DNA from: Saposhnikovia divaricata
Lineage: Eukaryota; Streptophyta; Magnoliopsida; Apiales; Apiaceae
Direction: 5' to 3'
Length of the DNA stretch: 64,000 bases
Assembly: GCA_036435485.1 (NCBI GenBank)
Contig: CM071595.1
Location: 100,928,580 to 100,992,579, forward strand
Shown: positions 12,971 to 25,264 of the stretch, in pieces
How positions within the stretch are numbered: the first letter of the stretch is position 1
Layout: each line of letters begins with the position of its first letter
Position numbers and translations under genes: made by a program
The notes under the pieces: model-generated
Databases searched by the model: none
Told to the model about the DNA's origin: nothing
Seen by the model: only the letters and a program-made list of their open reading frames with translations

Positions 12971-13441
12971 TATATATCCAAGTATAGTCTGTCATTTAAT
13001 AAAAAAATACAAAGTAGTACCTTAATCGAAATTGATATAATTTAAGCAGGAGGAGGAGAATTGATATAGACAATTAGTTCATCAAAGTTAGCTAGGTCTG
13101 TTGGAGAATAGGGACTAAGCGGCTTAGGTTTTTTGTAATGATTAAATTGATATAATAATTTTATTTTTCAGTTTGTAAGAATTTTATATTTGAGATATTT
13201 TTATTTTATGTAAATTGATTATTAGTTAATCGTTAAAATAAAAATTAGTAGTTATTATGTTTAGTTTTTTATATATATAAGCAGTTATTATATTTAGTTA
13301 ATTGATATAAAAAAACAAAAATCTATTGTTAATGAGTTTAACTTGAGTTGAGTTTAATTTTGGCCGAAACGTAAAATCTAGATCCAATAGAAAACATGTT
13401 ACATTAATTTTAATTGATCTAGACTCTAATTTATATTAAAA

Positions 13442-15305
13442 CTATTTGATAAAGCCGCGCTTCGCGGCAGCGTTACAATATTTTTAAAAAAATTCAATAC
13501 ATTTACGTTATATTATAATATTAATATTAAATTTTAATAATTGAATAATCTTCTTTAATGAATCAATTTCTTGTTAAATACGATTCTTTCGATTGAGCCG
13601 CTCTCTCGTTAAAACCGAAATCCCAACTTTTTAACATATATTATAAAGACTGCATGAGATAGTTCTCTCACTCATTGTTCTTTTATTATGTTAACACATC
13701 AATTCTTTTCTTTTTAAATACGGTGACTTTTTTCATGACAATAGTATTTGATTTATGAATAAAGTTTCCTAATATAAGTATAATTAAATATATAAAAAAA
13801 TATATAATTTAAGAAGATCGTACTTTCTATGAAATATTTAATTATATGTCTGCTCTATATATTCAAACACCTATTCTAGTTCTAGTAGAACTTTTATTTA
13901 TATATTTTTTCTATAAATTCAAACTCTTATTCTCTATAAATTCGAACTCCTATTTTGCTTCCAATAGAACTTTTAATCGTATGCTTTATAAATACTTATT
14001 ATACTTCCAATAGAACTTCTAATCATATGTCTTCCCTATAAATTCGAACCCTTCTCCTTTATAAATTCGAACACCTATTCTACTTCTAATATGCTAATTG
14101 ATATTTTCATATTTATTAGTGTTTAAAATTCTAGAAAATTAGAAAAATCGATTGAGACGATATTAAAGCGCCACCTAAACTCCCGCTATTAACTAACAAT
14201 TATTATAATCTAATTATCAATATAATCAAAATTAGTTCTCATATTATTTATGCACCAAATTTATAAAATAATCAGAAGGCGTAATAAATAAATGACAAAA
14301 AATATAAGAAAAAAAATATACCAAAGACCTTACAATAAAAGAAATTTAAAAAATTGAGACAGATTACTTATTTTCGATGCCATCTCTTCTCTCTCGCATC
14401 ATGCTTGAAAAGCGAATAACCTGCAAACATATTCAACAATCAATAATCAGCATTCGTAAAAAAAATCAACGAATTAAATGACTAAAGTATATATTTTCAA
14501 ACAGATAATGGATAATGAGTTAGATAAAATTATATGAGTCTATCAAATCAATCAACTACCAAGTAAAACCATCAACTATGACATGGTCACATCATATACC
14601 TTCAGTATATATATTGGAATTATTTTTCCTTATTTCGTATAAATTCGAAGTACTTTTTTTTTTTTATAAATTTGAATTCCTATAAATTCGAATTCCTTTT
14701 CACTATAGATTAGAATTAGAATTAGAATTTTTTTATAAATAAATTTAATTAATAACAATTAAATTCTAAAACTCTAAGAAAATTAAAAAAAAAATAGATT
14801 TGGATGATTTTAGAGACGTCACCTAAGCTCCCGCGTATCCTCCTATTGAAAGAAATAATATTAATAAAATATTATTTTTCTATATTATAACAAATGCAAT
14901 CAAAGATAAAATTATTTAGATTTTCTATATCTATTATTATGTGATAATATGTATTAATAAGCTTACCAAAATTAAAAGATTTATTCAAATTTTCATTAAT
15001 AATCTTACCAAAAATATTAAGAGAATATATTAATAGTATTTTTGCTTCCAATAGAACTTTTAATCGTATGCTTTATAAATACTTATTATACTACCAATAG
15101 AACTTCTAATCATATGTCTTCCCTATAAATTCGAACCCTTCTCCTTTATAAATTCGAACACTTATTCTACTTCTAATATGCTAATTGATATTTTCATATT
15201 TATTGGTGTTTAAAATTCTAGAAAATTAGAAAAATCAATTGAGACGATATTAGAGCGCCACCTAAACTCCCGTTATCCTCCTTTATATATATATATTGAT
15301 ATTGA
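13442..15305 (-). mobile_element. Non-autonomous Helitron or Helitron composite
   Basis: On the minus strand the right end begins TCAATATCAATATATA and runs into AAAGGAGGATAACGGGAG, a Helitron-type 5' end, with T at 15306. The left end has the family 3' hairpin (GCCGCG-AAG-CGCGGC) followed by a slightly decayed ATAG in place of CTAG at 13445-13442. The interior repeats the 5' block: copies of the 'ctataaattcgaac' and 'gagcgccacctaa' phrases occur near 13900-14190, 14640-14850 and 15027-15290, so several elements or partial duplications are fused. No Rep/helicase coding was seen. Confidence 0.6.
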
Positions 15306-16340
15306 TAATTCACAATCTTACGATTGTTTAGCTAATACGTGGTAGATTCGGGTATTATAATAAAGGATGTTAAAAAAAAATTCATAATTAAAAGATATAT
15401 AAACATCTGTAATTCACTGTTATGTGGATTTATAGAAAATTTTATTTACGGTTAGTAGTAATTTTTTAAAATTAAAAACCATGTGATATACGAATTTATT
15501 AAATGAAGATATAATTATATTTAAATTTAATTTAATCGCGATTAGTAAATTAGAATAAGCATGGTAAATAATAAAAATTTTGTATATGATTGATTATTGA
15601 AAATTTAGAAGTGAATTCTGATTGTCTCTAAAATAATTTTAATTTTTTGATTGGTAATTTATTCACCAACCAATAATAATACTCTTCTAGCGTATATTTA
15701 ATAATTTAAATAATTAAAATATATGCAGCGTTGGCTTATATGCATTTATTAATTAATTCTTTTAAGAAAATATGAATAAATATATGTTTGAGCTTTAAAA
15801 AAAATCGAGTATTTGAAGGTATGAAAATTATCCAAACTATTAAAAATTTAATTTCAAATCCGATGTTTTTCATATTTCTAGTTGAGTTATATTATAATTA
15901 TTTAAAATCGGTTATAATTATACAATATATATTATGAAAATCAATTTATAATGTATGATATTATGATTGTGATTGACTTTGTATTAAAAAAGTAGTTGAT
16001 TAATGAATGAGTAGTTTTGAAACATAATTTAAATATATAATAGCATATCGTGATTGATTTCAAATTAAAATATTATTTTTTTATTTAAAAAATATGTATT
16101 TATGGATATGTAAATATTAAAATATATGTATTTATGGATATGTCTAATAAAATCATTATTGTATTTAAATTAGAAGAGTTAGCTAATCATGGTTAATGAG
16201 GTAGGGTGAGATTGTAAATAAGAAAAACTATTAATATAACATGATTTGTCTAAAATTTAGGAATTATCTCTGATTGGTTCTAAAATAATTCATAATTTTC
16301 TGATTGGTTAACTGAACATTCATAGAATTAGTTATTATAA
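15306..16340. other. AT-rich intergenic DNA, nothing recognised
   Basis: No ORF, repeat family or RNA gene is supported here. The repeated phrase 'tatgtatttatggatatgt' near 16090-16142 is a small local duplication. Confidence 0.5.
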
Positions 16341-16736
16341 GAGCATCTTCAACCCAAACAAACTTGTTAGCTAAATCCTAGTTGGCACTTCATATAGCTA
16401 ACTCATATACATAATTACCTTCTCCAACCATAATCTGTTAGCAATAAAAATTTTAGATAATCTCACTTGGTCTTCTATATTTGTTGATCCACTACCATTA
16501 TCTATAAATGGCCACATCATCTCCCTCCAATTTTATATTAATATTTTACACTTTTTTCATATCCAACTCATCTCCCTCCAATAATTATAATAGTAAAATA
16601 TTGTTTTTGAAATATAGCTAACAAATATAGTTAACAACATTGGAGCAAAATCACTTTTTCATCATCTATAATATAGCTAATTAATATTATATATTATTTT
16701 AGCTAACCAATTTACCTAATAGCATTGGAGATGCTC
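16341..16736. mobile_element. Tourist/Harbinger-type MITE with TAA target duplication
   Basis: The left end is GAGCATCTTCAACCC and the right end, inverted, is GAGCATCTCCAATGC. TAA flanks both ends at 16338-16340 and 16737-16739. About 396 bp, no coding. The three-base TWA duplication and the GAGCATCT terminus fit PIF/Harbinger. Confidence 0.75.
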
Positions 16737-16739
16737 TAA

Positions 16740-17482
16740 TAAAAGATGTCAAACAAGAACATATGAGTATGTAAGGTTCTCATTATTTTACAATTTCACT
16801 TTGACATTCACGTTTTTGTCACGTTTCACGGTTTCATCCGTACACGTAGGCCCTGTTAATTTATATATTAGTAATGTGTTAATTTAGTGCATAATTGGAG
16901 AGGAAAATAGGAAAATACGTGCGTTCTAGAAATATATTTCTTTAAATTTTACCACTATATTTTTAAAAAAATTTAAAATATATAAGATTGTCCTAAAAAT
17001 AACAAAAGAAAATTGGTCGTTGATGCATAATCAAAATTATGCTTGAACGTGATGAGATAATTGAAATATTAAAAACTTATATTTTGTTGTTCTACATTTT
17101 GAATTCAATTTTTACTCGCCATGAAATAAGATTTGTTAGAATAAATATTCATTTATATTTATAAAATGTTAACTTAATTATTTAAAAAAGAAAAATTCAC
17201 TTTTATTATATCTTTTTAAGATACTTTATACACTGCTGTGATTCCAATAAAATACAGCAACCTATTTAGTGGAAACACGTGGAGACATATAAAGCTAGCG
17301 AATCACTTAGTGAAAGGGTTTGGTATATTTTACTTGCACCAACGCAAGTGCCTGGTACATTCCAAATTTCGTTTAGCTAATTGGCAGAATGGCACTTGGC
17401 ACCATACAATTTCTTCACCGCTCGACAGGATCTTTCTTGGCTATTTATTAATTATACTAACTCTTTTAATTTTATTTGTAAA
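16740..17482. other. Intergenic DNA, no gene recognised
   Basis: Short open frames at 17238-17563 lack any recognisable domain and run into the Helitron end at 17483. I see no functional feature. Confidence 0.45.
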
Positions 17483-19115
17483 CTAGTTGATAAAGTCGCG
17501 CTTCGCGGCGGCGTTACAATTTTTATTTTTAAAAAAATTCAATACATTTACGTTATATTATAATATTAATATTAAATTTTAATAATTAAATAATCTTCTC
17601 TAATGAATCAATTTCTTGTTAAATACGATTTTTTCGATTGAGCCGCTTTCTCGTTAAAACCGAAATCCCAACTTTTTAACATATATTATAAAGACTTGTA
17701 TAATATTTTTATCCATAAAATCAAACCGTAAAAATAAAAAAAAAATTATGACTACAGTATCAAATTCTAATAGCTAATACAATCTTTTCTAGCTAGCCGT
17801 CTTCCCGTTAAATACGTTTCGAGCCGCTCTTCTTTGAAACCGAAATTCTAACTTCACTATATAAAGAGAGTAAATTCCAATTTTTATATTCTTTAACCTT
17901 TCTAATATTTATGGAATTTTAAAAGATGAAAATACATCTTATATTTTCTGTATATTATAGATAAACTTGTATAAAAAGGTTAAAATAAAGGATTTTTAGG
18001 AAAAAAGATGTGTAGTTTTAAAAAAATCGTATATGACGTCTCCACCATCCGTGTATTTTACATCCAATAAAATATTTAATTTTATGTATTATATTTTTAA
18101 ATTTAAACACTTTTTATACGGTCTTATTTAATGAACCGCTTTCTTGTTAAACACGGTTATTACTATTGATCCGCTCTCTCGTTAAGACCAAAAACCTAAC
18201 TTTTACATATATTACTTGTATGATAATGTTTATCCATAAAAATCAAATCCTAAAAATAAAATAAATTTATAACATCAATATGGTATTTTAATAGCTAGTA
18301 CAATCTTTTATAGTGAGCCGTCTTCCCGTTAAACATGTTTCGAGCCACTCTCGTTTGGGATCGAAATTCCAACTTCATTACATATTATTGATGATACTTA
18401 TCTTACAGAACAATTTTTTTTCGTTAAAATCAAAACCTAAAAAATAGAGTGAATTCCAATTTATACTTTCTCTAGACTTTCTAAAAATTTTGGAGTTTTA
18501 GAAAATGAAAACACATCTTATTTTCTCTTTATATTATAGATACTCCTGTATTTATTTAGGATTCTTGCATGAGATTGTTCTTTTATCATGTTAACACATC
18601 AATTCTTTTCTTTTTAAATACGGTGACTTTTTTAATGACAATAGTATTGGATTTATGAATAAATTTTCCTAATATAAGTATAATTAACTTATATAAAAAA
18701 ATATATAATTTAAGAAGATCGTACTTTCTATAAAATATTTAATTATATGTCTGCTCTATATATTCAAACACATATTCTACTTCTTGTAAAACGTTTATTT
18801 ATATATTTTTTCTATAAATTCGAACTCTTATTCTCTATAAATTCGAACTCCTATTCTACTTCCAATAGAACTTTTAATCGTATGTCTTATAAATACTTAT
18901 TATACTTTCAATAGAACTTCTAATCATATGTCTTCCCTATAAATTCGAACTCTTCTCCTTTATAAATTCGAACACCTATTCTACTTTAAATATGTTAATT
19001 GATATTTTTATATTTATTAATATTTAAAATTCTAAAATTCTAGAAAATTAGAAAAATAGATTGATACGATCTTAGAGCGCCACCTAAACTCCCGCTATCC
19101 TCCTTTATATATATA
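17483..19115 (-). mobile_element. Non-autonomous Helitron
   Basis: The 3' end, read on the minus strand, has the family hairpin (one base changed) and then CTAG at 17486-17483. The 5' side reaches TATATATAAAGGAGGATAGC near 19100 and stops exactly where the next copy's CTAG begins at 19116. The body shares the phrases 'gagccgctctctcgtt', 'ctataaattcgaac' and 'gagcgccacctaaactccc' with the neighbouring copies. No transposase genes are present. Confidence 0.65.
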
Positions 19116-20955
19116 CTAGTTGATAAAGCCGCGCTTCGCGGCGGCGTTAAAATCTTTTTTTAAAAAATTCAATAAATATTTACATTAAATTATATTATCA
19201 ATATTAAATTTTAATAGTTATATAATCTTTTCTAATGAACCGATTTCTTGCTAAACGCGATTCTTTCGATTAAGTCATTTTTTTGTTAAAATTGAAATCC
19301 CAACTTTAACATATATTATAAAGATTTTATAATAATTTTAATTCATAAATTTTCTGTATATCTTATATTTTCTGTATATTATAGATATTTTCTGTATTTA
19401 TTTATAGCTTTCGCATGGGAATGTCTCTCTATTATATTAACACATCAATATTTTTTAAAATATGAAGACTTTTCTGTACGTGAATAATAGTGAATTTATG
19501 GATATATTTTTCTAAGGCAAGTATAATTAACTTATATAAAAAAGTTTAAATAAAGGATTTATAGGAAAAAAGATATATAGGTTTAAAAAAATCGTATAAG
19601 ACGTCCCCACCGTCCTCATATTCTACGTTCAATAAAACATATTATTATATGTATTCTATATATATTAAAACATCTTTTTTACCTTCAATAATTTTTTAGT
19701 TATACTTTTTTCATATAAATTCAAACTCTTCTTCTCTATAAAATAGAACTCCTATTTTACATACAATAAAATTTTTAATTATATGTCTTACAAACACCTT
19801 AGAACTTTTGATTATATGTTTTCCCTATAAATTCAAACTCCTATTCTCTACAAATTTGAACACGTATTATGCTTCCAAAATGTTTAAGGATAGTTTTTTT
19901 AGTTATTAATATTTAAAATCCTAAAATTCTAAAAAATTCAAAATATGTTTATCTTCTATTATATCAGCAATATTAAATTTTAATATTCAACATGGTATTC
20001 TCCAATAAATCACTTTCTCGTTAAACACGGATATTCGTATTGAGCCGCTCTCTCGTTAATACTAAAACCCTAATTTTGACATATATTACTTCTATGACAT
20101 TATTTATCCATAAAAATCGAATCATAAAAATTAAATAAAATTTATAACATCAATATCAAATTCTAATAGCTAATACAATCTTCTATAGTGACCCGTCTTT
20201 CCGTTGTACACGTTTTGAGCCGCTCTTATTTGGGATCTAATTCTAACTTCATTACATATTATTGATGATACTTGTCTTTTATAACAACATTTTTCCTTAA
20301 AATCAAAACCTAAAAATAGACTAGATTCTAATTTTTACTTTCTCTAAAGTTTCTAAAATTTATGGAGTTTTAAAAATGAAAATACATCTTATTTTCTCTT
20401 TATATTATAGATACTTCTATATTAATTTAGGGTTCTCACATGAGAATGTTCATTTATTATGTTAACATATTAATTCTTTTCTTTTAAATAAAAAAACTTG
20501 TTTTATGAGAATAGTATCAGATTTATGAATATATTTTCTGATAGAAGTGTAATGAACTTTTATAAAAATATATAATTTTAGAAGATATTAAAAGATGTCA
20601 CCAGCGTCCTTGTATTCTACATACAATAAAATATTTAATTATATGTCATTTCTATATATTCAAACACCTATTCTATTTCCAATAGAACTTTTAGTTATAT
20701 GTTTTTTCAATAAATTCGAACTCTTATTCTCTATAAATTTCGAACTCCTATTCTACTTTTATTAGAACTTTTAATCATATGCCTTACAAATGCCTATTAA
20801 TAGAACTTCTAATTATATGTCTTTCTTATAAATTCGAAATCTTCTCCTCCATAAATTCGAATACATATTCTACTTCTAATTTGTTAAAAGATATTTTTAT
20901 ATTTAATAGTGTTTAAAATCCAAAAATTCTAAAAAATTAAAAAAATAGATTGAGT

Positions 20956-22240
20956 CGACAAAGCCGCACACTCAAAACATTTTCGAAAATTACAACAATC
21001 AAATCTCAAGAAAAAAAAATATATAACATCAAATTAAACTTAATTTAAATTTTTCTGTATAATCTACTTTGTCATATTTTACTTTGTTGTTAGTCTAAAT
21101 TATAAATAAAAGAACCGAATGTCGATTGTTCATTAATTAACTATAATTGTTTTGTAAATGAAAATTTATGAATTTTAAAATATATATGAGTAAAAATAAA
21201 AATTCATTACATATTTTATTACATAAACATAATTTAATAATATACATTATAATATATTTTCGGTTCGGTTGATGAAATAAAACCAAAACCAAACCATTAT
21301 TTCGGTTCTGTTTTTCAGTTTAGTTTCGGTTTCGATTTTTCGGTTTTTTTTTTCACCCATACTAATCTTCTACCTTTCAATCTTTTAGGATTTTCGGATT
21401 CCACTATTTATCGCTACACCAATTAACTGCACTAATAATATAAAGTTAAATTGATTATTGGGAATCGGAAAATTAAAAGGAATTTTTTTTTTCAAAGGTT
21501 ACAAAGTTATATATATTTCAATTTTCGTTAGAAAAGAACATTACAAAAGAATTGAAACAATTCGAAACTTTTGTTCTACATAAAAAACTTCTATTTTGAA
21601 ATAAAAAACTAATTATAAAAAAAGTTTTGATATCACTTACATAGAAAAAATTCTTAAACATGTCTATCGAAAAGAAGAGAAAGATAAAAAGTAAAAATTT
21701 GGAAGAAGAAAAATTACGTTGATGATAAAATTAGTAAGTTCAGAGTCGAAAGACAATTAACCGAAGAGTAGTATACAAATTTCACAAAAATATATATTAT
21801 CCATACTGTAACTTGTGCAGGCTGTATCTTGTGCAGGCTGTATCTTGAAAATCGACCAACTTTTTTTAATAGAGTTGATCTAGGGATACCTGCAAAATAT
21901 AAAACAAATATGTTAAGTTTGAATGTGAAAAGTAGAAAAGAAATCCCACGGCACACACAATCAAGATTGGTCAAAATATAAAATAATGATCAAGCCAACA
22001 CTGAAAGAAATAAAAGGATATGAAAAAAGTAAAAGATATGGAAAAAAGTGGCTAGAAGGCTAGGAAAAGTTATCAAGTTATTTATATAATTTTCAACCAT
22101 ATGCATTTGTTATAAACTCAAATTCCAATTCTCTATACATTAGAATTCCAATCTGACTTTCACGCTTTCTGTTTTTTAGTCAATTCTACTAAAATTCTAA
22201 CAATTCTTACCTCCAACTCTTCTGCAAATGCAAATTTATA
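20956..22240. other. Unrelated segment between Helitron blocks, possible captured gene fragment
   Basis: Family similarity stops at 'gattgag' near 20950 and restarts near 22240. The segment has a 'cggtttcggtt' rich tract at 21255-21350. On the minus strand near 21890-21780 there is a possible exon after an AG, reading IPRSTLLKKVGRFSRYS, in which a 16-bp piece (gtatcttgtgcaggct) is duplicated in tandem. I cannot identify it. Confidence 0.3.
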
Positions 22241-22286
22241 TGTTTTTTCTATAAATTTGAACTCTTATTTTCTATAAATTCGAACT

Positions 22287-22758
22287 CCTATTCTACTTCC
22301 TATAGAACTTTTAATCATATCCCTTATAAATATCTATTCTAGTTCCAATAAAACTTCTAATTATATCACTTCCCTATAAATTCGAACTCTTCTCATCAAT
22401 AAATTCGAACACCACCTATTCTACTTATAATATGTTAAAAGATATTTTTATATTTATTAGTGTTTAAAATTTTAAAATTCTAAAAAATTAGAAAAATAGA
22501 TTGAGACGATCTTAGAACGCCACCTATTCTACTTCCTATAGAACTTTTAATCATATCCCTTATAAATATCTATTCTAGTTCCAATAGAACTTCTAATTAT
22601 ATCACATCCCTATAAATTCGAACTCTTCTCATCTATAAATTCGAACACCGCCTATTCTACTTATAATATGTTAAAAGATATTTTTATATTTATTAGTGTT
22701 TAAAATCTTAAAATTCTAAAAAATTAGAAAAATAGATTGAGACGATCTTAGAACGCCA
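22287..22758. repeat. 236-bp tandem duplication inside a Helitron 5' block
   Basis: The segment starting 'cctattctacttcctatagaac' at 22287 recurs from 22523, giving two copies with few differences. The junction joins 'gaacgccac' to 'ctattctac'. Confidence 0.85.
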
Positions 22759-22908
22759 CCTAAGCTCCCGCGTATCCTCCTTTATATATATATATATATT
22801 GATATTGATTTATCATATTTGTACAATCATTGCAATTATATTATTTTTACAATTTTATTTATAAATTTAATAATTTAATATTTATTAATTATACCTATGT
22901 TGATCGTG

Positions 22909-23120
22909 TGTCACATGGCAGTTGGATCCCTCCCTGCTGACTTGGCAGCTGACGTGAAAGGTGAATCTCACCATGCTGACGTGACAGCTGACATGTCAGG
23001 TGGGTCTCATCCACGTTGACGTGGCAGTTGACGTGATAGGTGAATCTCATCCCTGCTGGCAGGTGCGTTCCATTCCTTGCTAACGTGACAATTGACGTGT
23101 CAAGCAATATGGCAGTTAGC
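22909..23120. repeat. Degenerate minisatellite rich in TGACGT
   Basis: Imperfect repeats of a unit like 'gctgacgtggcagttgacgtg' plus 'aggtgaatctcatcc' occur about five times. TGACGT, TGACATGTCA or TGACGTGTCA recur throughout. TGACG is the core bound by TGA-type bZIP factors, but no gene lies immediately next to it. The segment is much more GC-rich than its surroundings. Confidence 0.7.
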
Positions 23121-23578
23121 CCCTCGGGAGTATTTTTTTTTTAAAAAAATGTTATTTTTATAATTAAAAAAGTATTTTTATAATTATGATGGTAAATTTG
23201 CAAATAACTATTCTTAATAAAAGTAGAATTGCAAAAAAATATGTTTATCAATTTATTTATCAGAAAACCTCATCTTTCTTTCGTAATTACAATTTTAAAT
23301 ATATATGTTTCTAACAAAATCCATTTATCTTTCTTATTTTCAAGTATGGGATAATATTCCTTCCGTTCCATTCAATTCATAATACAACATTCCATCAATT
23401 TCTTTGTAACACATAAATTGGTAGGAGTGTGGATAATAATAATTTCGACACTTTTGAAATGTGTAACTTGATGGCTCGGTTGAAGGAAGGTCAAGCACGG
23501 ACATCATGGTGCAGTGCCAACATTATTAATTGCAACCTGGATCTAGGAATTCAGTTACTATTGTATGATAACACACCA
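23121..23578. other. Intergenic DNA, nothing recognised
   Basis: AT-rich flank left of the Harbinger element. No gene or repeat is supported. Confidence 0.5.
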
Positions 23579-23980
23579 TTAGAGCATATGCACCGGAGCC
23601 GTTGAAAAAGCAATTCATTGATTCTATTAATGCTTCAGTCCAAAAATCCAATGCAGCGTAGTCTTTTTTGCTCCACCAATTATTAATGGTCCATTGATTC
23701 ATCACTCCCTCCTTTAATTATTAATGGAGTTGCTGATGGCCATCAATTGGTAGGGCCTACACATATAAATCAAATTATGCTTGTTTTTTTGTCCTGCTGT
23801 GTCTTCCAACGAATATATAACGGCTATAAAATTATAACTGCTATAATTTTAACTTTTAACGGTCATATAATTTGGCCTATAAATTGTAATTTTCAGATTC
23901 ACTTGTAACATAAATTTTTACACACTCATTTTTTCCACATATTTTGTGTTTTATATAATTACATAAACATTTTTTAAAAA

Positions 23981-24274
23981 ATGGGTACCAATTGGCTCCC
24001 TTCCGAAGATTTACAATTATGTGTTTCGTGGGCTCGACAATCTGTTGATTCGATCACCGGTCGATATTCAAACAAAAATTATTTATGGGGGCGAATTCAT
24101 GAGGATTATGCAAAAAATTGGTGTGGCACTCCCGAAAATCCTCATGCCGAGCCTCGTTCAAAAATTGCTCTCGAATCCCACTTTGCACCGTTGAAGAGAG
24201 CACTAAAAAAATGGCAATGTGCCAAAAATCAAGCTAGCAGACACAGTGGAAGCGGAACCAATTTGGTGGATGAG
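23981..24274 (+). CDS. PIF/Harbinger ORF1 (Myb/SANT-like DNA-binding protein), first exon
   Basis: The frame opens at ATG 23981 with a tryptophan-rich N-terminus (NWLPSEDLQLCVSWARQS), then WGRIHEDY and LKRALKKWQ, the pattern of the Myb/SANT-like ORF1 protein of plant PIF/Harbinger elements, which assists the transposase in DNA binding and nuclear import. The exon ends after LVDE at a good donor (GAG|GTAGG at 24274). Open reading continues past it only into low-complexity sequence. A TATA-like CCTATAAATT lies near 23874. The following exons were removed by the deletion that joins ORF1 to the transposase, so the protein is partial. Confidence 0.7.
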
Positions 24275-24340
24275 GTAGGATTTTTTTTTTTCACTTTTTA
24301 TATGATATATTATTTGTGTGATAACTTAATATGCATAATT

Positions 24341-24718
24341 TGTTATCTTTTGTTGTGGTAGCAACCCCAATAATCCAGTTGCATCTTGTTTCTGATGCCA
24401 GTAGGAATCTTGGGTGCAAAGAGTTGTCATGATGCAATTGAAAACATGAGGGCGCATTCGATATCTCCGACGGAAGTCGTTTTCACTGAATATTGGACGA
24501 TCAACGAAGTAATCTTCCATGAGATTTTTTCCTCTTGATAGCCTTTCTCTATTATGATTACGAGATTTTCCAGGCCGTGAGCCGCGTCCTTGTGGTTCAT
24601 CTGAAGTGTCGATGAAGTTCATCACCATTGCCGCTTCAGTAACCATGGTATTCATGATTTCAGACTCTTCTTGACTGTGTTGTTGTCTCTGACTCAACAA
24701 TCTCTTTAGTGCATTCAT
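24341..24718 (-). pseudogene. PIF/Harbinger transposase, N-terminal part only
   Basis: From ATG 24718 the frame encodes a Gln/Glu-rich leader and then the conserved block of plant HARBI1/ALP1-like transposases: FRRRYRMRPHVFNCIM, TLCTQDSYWHQKQDATG and LLPQQKIT. Homology stops at about residue 126 (24341), where the sequence runs into the intron side of ORF1. The DDE nuclease domain, normally the following 250 or so residues, is absent. The protein cannot be active. Confidence 0.8.
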
Positions 24719-25130
24719 TTTGATAAAAATTTGTAATGATTTTGAGATGACTATAAAATCAGAAGATCATGATATTATTTATGGACAATTTTTCTTATCT
24801 ATAAATTTTGATCAAGACACGTGTCATTACGTGATTGAATGAAAATCTTTCTCAAAATTTAAGTTTATCCACAAGTTTATCAAAAATCTAAAATTATCCA
24901 ACAATATATCATTGGATATTATTTGTGGGACCATCAAATAATAGAGATGAATTTAAATTAATAATAAAAATATAATTATTAATTCGATGAATAGTAACTG
25001 ATGAATTGATGGAGTTGTATGGGTGCATAAAAACTAACAAAAAAAAGTTAATTTTTGATGAATAGTAATCAACTCCATCAATTCAATCCATGAATTGATG
25101 AATTGATGGAGTTAATGGGTGTATATGCTC

Positions 25131-25264
25131 TTATGTAAGCATAATCAGTTAAGAATAACTTGTGTACTCAAAGAGATATCCAAAACTAACTCTAAATATC
25201 TACATGTAATCATCAATCAGTTACCTAGTAGAGCAGCATGTCAATATCGAATTGAGAACTCTTC
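25131..25264. other. Short spacer between two DNA transposons
   Basis: About 130 bp of ordinary AT-rich DNA separates the Harbinger element from the next TIR element. Confidence 0.5.

Larger units (their letters stand above)
9576..13441. other. Gene-free AT-rich region with repeat relics
   Basis: No gene is supported. It contains a Helitron-like 3' end at 9878, two AT microsatellites, a TIR-bearing MITE near 12612 and a CCGG-rich relic near 10130-10260 ('ggtccgggtcttgg'). ORFs here are short and low-complexity. Confidence 0.6.
19116..22808 (-). mobile_element. Helitron copy or nested Helitrons of the same family
   Basis: CTAG and the perfect hairpin GCCGCG-AAG-CGCGGC mark a 3' end at 19119-19116, preceded by A. 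A 5' end, TC on the minus strand at 22808-22807, is followed by T at 22809. Family blocks run from 19116 to about 20955 and resume near 22240; the segment between is unrelated. This is either one Helitron carrying a foreign insert or two truncated copies. Confidence 0.5.
23582..25130. mobile_element. Internally deleted PIF/Harbinger transposon
   Basis: The left end GAGCATATGCACC and the right end, inverted, GAGCATATACACC are matching TIRs, flanked by TTA at 23579-23581 and 25131-25133, the three-base duplication typical of PIF/Harbinger. Inside are the two classical genes in convergent order: a Myb/SANT-like ORF1 on the plus strand and the start of the transposase on the minus strand. The DDE catalytic part of the transposase and the rest of ORF1 are missing, so the element is non-autonomous. 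Confidence 0.85.
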
